A DNA stretch of 64,000 nucleotides from Antedon mediterranea (Eukaryota; Echinodermata; Crinoidea; Comatulida; Antedonidae): assembly GCF_964355755.1 (NCBI RefSeq), contig NC_092670.1:7343001-7407000 (forward strand). Direction: 5' to 3'. Made by a program: the position numbers and the translations under genes. Of this stretch, positions 50,101 through 59,100 are shown piece after piece (the stretch's first letter is position 1; every line of letters begins with the position of its first letter). The notes below the pieces were generated by a model. That model was not told where the DNA came from and searched no databases. It saw only the letters and a list, made by a program, of their open reading frames with translations.

Positions 50101-53100
50101 CTACTGCTAGGGCTGCTACACCTCTCAAGGCTTGAGCTATCTTCTGATCTATGTACTTTGGGCTGTAGTTGTTTTCTTAAGCTTTCTAACTGTTGTTCGT
50201 ACATCTGACGCTGTTTTTCTAAGGCACCATCTTTATCTTTTTTGTGTTGATCTTCTAGAAGTGTCATAGCTGCTTGAATGGGGTCTATCAGTGGATAATT
50301 TTAACAAACAGAATTGAAAATTTATAAAGTATTCCATAATAAAATGGACTTTAAAACTATCAATTCGTAATATTTCTTCCAGCAATAACATTAGTAAACT
50401 TAATCAAGTTTGCGGGACCTAACCAGGTACCCATTTTATACCCATATATTTGTGATTATTTGCCATGTCAACTTTTAAACAACAATAAATAGTATTGCTT
50501 TGATTTAAGTGGTTGTTTTCATTTTCCCCAACAAAAAGAATATCTTAATAGTTGATGTGTTTTTCCAATACATAAAAACCCTGCATCTCTATCAACTTTC
50601 AATGTTGGTCTCATACCTTATTTAAAACTGTTCTTAATTCTATGGATAGATAAGGCGACCTCAGTAGTTTGCATTTCACAATTCTCATACATTTTGACTA
50701 CTTATAAATTGGCGAATTCTAATATACATTACCATTCTCTAGTTCCTGCATCATGACCTCATTCTGAGCATAATTGAAGTCATACTGAGTATTCTTTGTC
50801 TCAGGTTCTGGTGTGCTGCCACCACTTGATCCTATTATTGAAAGATAATTTGCATACAGGTGGTTAACATAGATGAATCAATATATTCATTCATTATTCA
50901 AGATTTATTTTTAATTTACTGTGTATGTTACATAGTTGTTTATAGTATGTATGAATATTAACTCAGTGTGTGTAGTAAAAAATGTAGTTAACCCATTGTC
51001 TTTTTAACCTTATATAGCGCACACTTCTATAACTCATAATAAATGGCACAAATTTACACTGTCATAATATTGGTTGAAATAAAAAGTATTTTATAAACTG
51101 ATTTAAGATGTTCAAAATTATTTCAATTTCATGGTTTAGCCAGGTCAGCAAAATAACTGCTAATTTGAAGCAAAATAAAAATGCACAAAACCAGTATAAC
51201 AGCAATAGCAATGATTTTCATTATGGAGGCCCTAACATACTTTTTAATCAGTTATTCCTCTCAGTGAAAACAGGCCCTAAGGCTCTGTCTACACTATCAA
51301 ACTAATTTGACAAAAAAGTGTGATGTGCCCAAATATGGGCAAATCACATTTTTTTGTTACAAAAAGTTTGATAGTGTAAACATAGCCCAAATCTAAATTC
51401 AGTTAGCTTACACTGTAAACACTATAAATGTCACCTTTAAACTTACCTACACCAGGAGATCGTGGACAGTTAATACGGAAGAAATGGTTGTTACCCCACA
51501 GTATTCTGTCACCATGCCGTAAGGCTGTCCTTTTCTTTATTATCACCCCATTCACACAGGTTCTGAAGTTATAAATAATAATAAATAATAAAATATTATA
51601 TTAATTATAGGTAAAATCATCACTGGCTGTAAGTTCCTAAATATCTCAGATATTCTAATTAATAATTACACCAGTGAAGGAATCTTTTATGTCCATAGAT
51701 GTCTGGCTTTGGTATTTTAACCAAATTGCAGCAAATGGGTCTGTACAGAGGGGAGGCTGCTCCCACATTAGTAAGTATCCTACAACATAATCCTTACATA
51801 CAATAGTACACCATGATGTAATCCTTATGTCTATAGATGGCTGGCTTTGACATTGGCATTTCTGACCTGAATGCAACATATTGCATTTAATTGATTTATT
51901 CTCATTTGACAAGGGCACACTATTGTTTATTATAAATCATTGGCTTTCCAGCTTGCAGTTTTTAATATGAGATATGATAAATATATTACTGAATAGATAT
52001 TGCACAAGACCACAATATTTTATACAAACTAGTATAACATATGCTATATTATATTATTTAGTAAAGTATATCATGGAAAAACCTATCTAACCTGTATAAA
52101 TATTGTTATCACAGAAAAAAGATAAATATTTTTTTCTGTGATTGAATAAACGGATTCTTTCATAAAAATGTACCACCAAATGCAGTCGTTTATTTCAATC
52201 ATTTGGTATACTCACTGAACAAGTGTATCAACTGTTCATCATCAGAGACTGATGGAAGAATGGAAGGGAATCCAATTATAGCATTTAAGAAGGAATAAGT
52301 TTGAGACCTGTCTGTGACATCATGTTTAATAATCACCTTGCATTTTGTAATGGTGTAATAGACACATCCGTATGGTTATGTATGTCAATAATACAATGCT
52401 GGGGACTGATTCCTAGGCCACTTAGTTGTATGTCCTGCCCAGGCCTAGTTTCAGGCCTACCAACTAGTGTGTGCTCCTATAGGAGAAAGAAAATACCTCA
52501 ATTCAGTTATAATATGGGAGACGTTATGACATCAAATTTAGTACTAAATATTCAAGCAGACTTACAAGAATCTATACAATAAGATAGAGTTTGTACCATT
52601 GTCCACTATGCAAATGTATGGTATTGAATGAGGTATCAACATGATCAGAATTGTACTAGGAAGGTTTTAAAACTATATTTGAAACTTGCCCTGGGGCTTT
52701 TGACCCAAAAAATTTGGAGGGTACAAAAACTGATCCTTTGGGACTTTGTAGTGACCTTTCAGAAAAAAAAAGAATTTTATCAGAATTTTGTGAAAATTGT
52801 TATCTGGTGGAATTCTGCTTTTTATCAGCATGTTCTGTGTCACCTTTTGTAAACACAGCCACAGTCACAGTCACAATGTAACCAAATTAGGAATGTATGT
52901 TGGATAAAAAATAAACAAATACATTCATTATTACCTTAAGGTAATATACCAAGAGTTCATTGAGCGAAGGGTCAGCATTTAGATTCACCAGGAAACATTT
53001 GTTGCGTTCAACTTTGATACCAGAAGCCTGCACAGAGATTCCCATTTGTTCCAAGGCATGTTGCCTCTCCTATTACAAAGCATTAAACAATATATTTAGA

Positions 53101-56100
53101 TTTAATAGGATTCCTTTATGTACTGGAAAACAGTCCTACCTACAGCATAAACATTGTGCGAAAGTTACAATTCAATTGATGATTCTATGTTTCAACACAT
53201 CAAACAACAAGTAGTACGTTCAAATTACAAGATGGATAAACTACACCAAGTTTATAAAGTTCCATTTGAGGTTTAGAGAGAGGATTAGACACAGATGTAA
53301 TTAGCTATGACTTTACATCAGGATTGAACCCTAGCAAGCTACACCTCCACGAATCATGAAGCCCTATTTATCATATTACCTTGTGTATTCGTTCTGTTTT
53401 TGTTAATTTCTCCTCCCAAGTTACTGTCATATGTTCCATCAATTTTTCCGATTCTTGTAGTCTTTCTTTTAGATGATCTGCCTTTAGACTCTATAAAAGT
53501 ATTAAAATAATTTTTTTATAATCGGATTTATACAGCTGTGTGCACTTAAAAGGACTATGTGTATATCTTCCAGAAAGTGGGGGTTGGGGGGCTCCTAGTG
53601 TTTCAGCCCAGAAGACAGGATCTTGAAATATGCTAATCATGCAATCCTATAGTAATAGTTAGTACGTCATTTTTGTATGATCATTTTAATCATTGAATAT
53701 GAAGGCTAGTAGTTACCTCTGCTTTCTTTAGTTGTTTTTTAAGCATATCAACCTCTTCTCGTAACTCGCGTATAATCTAAAGTAAAAAACACATATATCA
53801 TTACAAAAATATTTTTGTTTGATTTCATATTTGGTATAGTAAAGCATGTTTTTTTTTTTTTTTCTTTTGGTAGGAAGCTGAATGCAAGTTCAACACATAT
53901 TTCCTCTCTAATTTTCTGCAAAAAAGTGTCTTCATTAATAGAGGCATTGATTGACTGCATAAAGATTTCCTAAAATAGTATTCAACTATCAACTATTCTA
54001 TTCAGGAAACAAAATCATAAACACATATTCATTTCATCTTTAATTATATGAGTCATTTTCCAGTAAATAATAATTGTCACCTTTGCATTTGGATCTTCGT
54101 TGATAACGGCATGATTAACGATTCTTTTGGCACGGTCGGCATAACGTAAAGTTGATAATGTCTCTTCATAATTATCGCCTGAGGGGCTAATGGTTGCGAT
54201 CATAACTGTCTTACTGTTTCCTCCTAAACTGTCCTGCAGGCAAAAGAATATAATGATGCAAAATTCAGGAAAGATAATCTATCACACAGCTATTAAAGGG
54301 AATGAATATGTGTTATTTGAAACCACAAAAGCACACTGCAAAACTATTAAAGGTGATTAAAACTTGAGAATACAACAATACAGTTTATAGATTATAGAGT
54401 TATAATATCTTCACATTACAAGCTTCTCAATTACAAACACTCTACATTACAATCCCTATTTGTTTATACTGATCATGTATATAAAATGATGTTTTGTGGC
54501 AACAGCTGAAATTATTTTCAAACAGTCAAATACAAGTCCTTAGAGAGACATTGTGTTCACTGGGATCTGCCGCCATTGGCTTCCTGAGAAGACTTGATAT
54601 TAATTTTATTATAAAAATATGAAATTAAAACACGAATAATAAATTTTGTTTATGACAGAGGTGTAGGCAATTAAAGGATTAAATCATTGTTAGTTTAAAA
54701 CTAGAAATTAGAAATGTCTCTCTACGGCAGCCACAATGTAGTATCTACCATGATAAACTAACTGGCAGTCCTTTATTTTTTAATATTGTACCAAGTTAGA
54801 TTTATCAATGATATGTGCATTGTGTACACATGGGACCAATGACTTTATATCTTATCCAGAGGACAAGGAATTGAGAGTATTTTGGCTATAGAGGATGCAA
54901 TAATGGTGAAGATCGGTCTCAAACAAAAGCATCTCACATGCTACTTATAGCTCTAAGGCCCATCCCAAGGACAATTGGGCAATGAAAATATAGCTTGTGC
55001 CTATATGGATACAAGAAAAATACTCTCACAATCACATAGTCATATATTATGATACCTCATTATAATGATATCTTATTATGATATCCCAACCCATTAATGA
55101 TATACCAATATCATGATATACCGATATCATGATCATGATACCCCATATGATGACATTTAGTTGTTATTTTACCTTTAACAGCCATGTGAGTACTGAATCT
55201 CTGTATGGAACAAAGTTGCTTTTTCTTTTTCCTGCAGCCTGTTCTGCTAAAGCAGAAATCACCAAGCCTAGAGTTGTTAGTGATCTAAAAAGGAAGTCCA
55301 AAAAGTTATTGTTTAGGTACAAATAATTTATTGTTAATTATGCTGACAGAATACGAGATTTAAATGTTACATCATCACATGATATTTGATGAATGTTATA
55401 CTGTCAAAGGTCTAAAAGCAGGACATAAAGTAACTCAAGATTTTATATTTGTAAATTTATTATTACATATTTGTGGCGCCATACTATGATTGCCATTGGG
55501 ATTATTTTGTTTCTATAATCAGCACTCTACTACAACCAGAATTGTCTTTCTTTTGCAGTATACACCAATGTTACCAGGATGTACGACACCTCTTTTACTA
55601 ACAAAATTGGTTTCAACAAAAGGGGCTTTATATAAAAAATGGACGTAGATCATTTTACCTGTTAATGTTGCTTCCCTCCTTAAGACGATCTCCTGTTGAC
55701 CCAGTCTTTGACACCCTCTCACTACCTGCAAGATCCACCAGGCTTATCTTGCTTACCTTTTCGCCAGATACCTAATGATAAATAATATACATACATATAA
55801 AAATTAAGCTATATAATAATGCAGTACCAGTGTTGTCAAAACGAGTGTGTTTGACCTGAATTTGACCTTAACTTTGATGATCAACTTCATTAAGCTTACA
55901 ATCTTGGATTCAAGTTCAACATTAACATAGTAAGGCAGCAGGTTCACACTACATGAGTAAGATGATCACGATCAACTGTGAAAGTGAACTTATAGCTATA
56001 GTACTGAAGTATTAATTTTATAGTGAAAGTTTATTATTTTAGAATCAATGCAAACTAAAACATACATTATTAAATAAAATAAAATAAAATAAAAAATAAA

Positions 56101-59100
56101 ATAAAATAAAAAATAAAATAAAATTAAAAAATATATCAAATAAAACAAATATTGTGCACAGTAAATATGTTTATTAGGTTTTAATATTCATAATTAATCT
56201 ATCAGATTACAAACGAAAAATGCACTTTGAAAATGAAAATGGTACCCAGCATAAAAAAAACTCCTAAAACATGGTTTAAAAACCGAAAAATAAGCAAAGA
56301 AATACACCAAAGAATAGAAAATTTAGGAATGAGAATATTTACTATGCAAAAAGTAATTTTGATTAAGCTTGTGATTGAGGAATAATTTAATGTAAAGTAA
56401 AAAATATCCAAGGTATTCATAATTCTTTCTTCTGGGGGAAGAGGGCATCTCTAAGAATGGAGACTAAAAATCTCACCCCGATGAGCACTATGAAAAACCC
56501 AGATGAAAATAAGAGAAGAGAGAAGATTCACTTAAAACATAAATTATTAGCTCTATTAAGTAAATTGGCATTACGTATATAAATGTATAAAATAAATTAT
56601 AATAATGAATGCAAAGGTGAAAATAACACACCAAATACATGTCAAATAGAATAATATTACAAGTAAAATAAAGATGTGTATGTATCTAAACTGAATATTA
56701 TATTATTATTATATTAATGTATAAAAAAATCATTATTATTATTTGATATTATTTAAAGATTTTGAAAGTATAAAAATCCATCAAATTTGATTTTCAAATT
56801 TAAAAACTGTCATTGTACAAGAACTAAAAGGAAACAGCATAGCAACGTTCATTATAAATAAACGACACATAAAATATTAGGATGTTCTGTTGCGTGACTT
56901 TTGAGTATTAATAGATTGAATATAAAAGCAGATTTGCTTGCTAAAATGCCTTTTTAATCATTTCTACGTTTTATTACATTAAAATGATTGTTCTCTTATA
57001 AACCAAGGCTGAATATAAATGTGCAGTGGTTTAGCAACTAAGTTCAATAGGGTTTCCATGGAGCCTGAAAAACCACAAGAGCTCTTATGGGGAGCGCTGA
57101 ATGAGGCATTGGGGAAACTTTTTTAGACCAACATGTATTGTAGGCACTGTATACTGTACTATAAACAAGAGATACTCTATAAAACAAAACACTCAACATT
57201 AGTGCAGGGGTTCTCAACGAGTGCAATCCCTAATGTCTGTACTGCAGGATTTAAAACTAAAAGAAATAAGGAGAATTGAATAGATTTTCTGATTTTCTGA
57301 CATGAAATCAGGCCTATAGACAGTAAAAAATGTTAAAACAACCAGAGAGAGACATCACTGTATGATGAAAAACTTTATTAAAATGTTGAATGTAAAACAG
57401 CAAATGTCATTGATATAAATTATAACATTGTACTGTACTATACAGTATAATTTTTTTTTAAATTAATGAAATATCATTTACATAAATATTATTTGTACAT
57501 GTATTTGTATTTGGTGTAATAAATGTTTGTTAATTTGAATTTGTCAAAGTTGTTTATAGTTTTGTTTTAAATAAACTCAGCTTTTTAATGTTTTATGATA
57601 ATAATTGTGCAAGTATAAGACTTGTGAAAAAGGCATGCTGTATTGAGTTTATCTTTAGCGGCATGATAAAAAATAAGATATTAAAATTGACTAAAGGAGA
57701 ATTACAAATACAATCCATTCTGTATAGAACCAGAAATGTGTTACTGTACCCTACATCATTCTTTCAACAACTGCTACAATTTATTAATTACAGTATTTAA
57801 ATTAAGTGACCGGAATAAATTTAAAATAAATTGAATAATTCCTAGAAATTTAATCATCATAAGTACAGGATATGACAATAGGCACAACTTAAAAATTGTT
57901 ATTTTACTTATTAATATTAGTCATAGAATATTAACAAAACTAACTGCATATTTTAAAAAAAATTTAAAATAATTTAAAATAATATTTATTGAAAATTTGA
58001 ACAATATTTTTTTTAAATATTTATTTTATTGTGACATTTCATGCATTTACTCAAAATATGCAATGTCATTGTAAAAAATGCTAGACACAACAAAATTAAT
58101 ATGTTATGTTATTAGAAATTATAATAAATATAGTCAAATTCTATTGTAGCTTGGCTATTTTTTTAAAAATTTTAATTCATTTGTAATTAACTGATGGAAT
58201 TTTCCTCAAACATCTGTTTTCAAAACATATTATTTTTTTTCCTGTTGAGTCTGACAATTATAATATTAATGTGAAATCTTAAATCAAATATGTAAATTAA
58301 AAAATAATTGTGTAATATCATTGTAAAAAAAAAACAGCAGACATGCATTTAATATTGATAGAATTTAGAAGCTTACCGCCGAGACAACTTCACCATTGTC
58401 CTGGAAATAAGACCAATGAGAGAATAAGTAGTAACGGCCTACAGTACTGTACATACTGTATAATCTAGGGACTTTATGCATCAGGCACCCAATTCCTGGT
58501 ACTTACTACAGACTACTAGATTTCTTTAGTATCATAGGAAAATTCCATAATACAGTACATCATGTATGTTTCACATGTATTGCCATCATCCAGACCATAA
58601 CCTCACCCTTAATCTAACCTTACATGTCAATACATGTGCCAAGTGATATAACATGAGATGCTGTATACCAAAAATGTTCCTATGATGCTGGGAAAATATT
58701 GTTGTACTGTAGGTGCAGATACAGCTTTTGTATTCATCAGAGCGTGACATGTCATTCCCTCTTGCCTTAGCAAGTAAGCAAATAAGGATTACGGTATGTA
58801 ACATTTAAGAATCTTGGCGTTTCGACTGCAAATATGTAACTTATCGCTCCTAGAAATGTGCCATAAAAAGTGTGAATTGAAGTCACTCTGCACCTCCAGT
58901 CCTGATGCATAAAGTCCCTTATATTTTCATGCTAGATATGCTACACATTGCCTCATTTACACTTTATTACTACTTGGCCTTTTGGAGAGTACTCTTCAGT
59001 ACATGTTAAATGTCATTATATCTCCTCCATTCAATTTGTACAATATTCTAGACCATTCACAGGATTATTAGTCTTTAAAGACAGAAATTTATATGAAAAC

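Noticed and set aside
51655-51918. Minus-strand 87-codon ORF next to the FHA exons, with two similar SQ(P/T)S(I/M)DI segments
   Set aside because: It lacks FHA motifs and has no suitable splice phase. The true FHA core exon is at 52337-52476.
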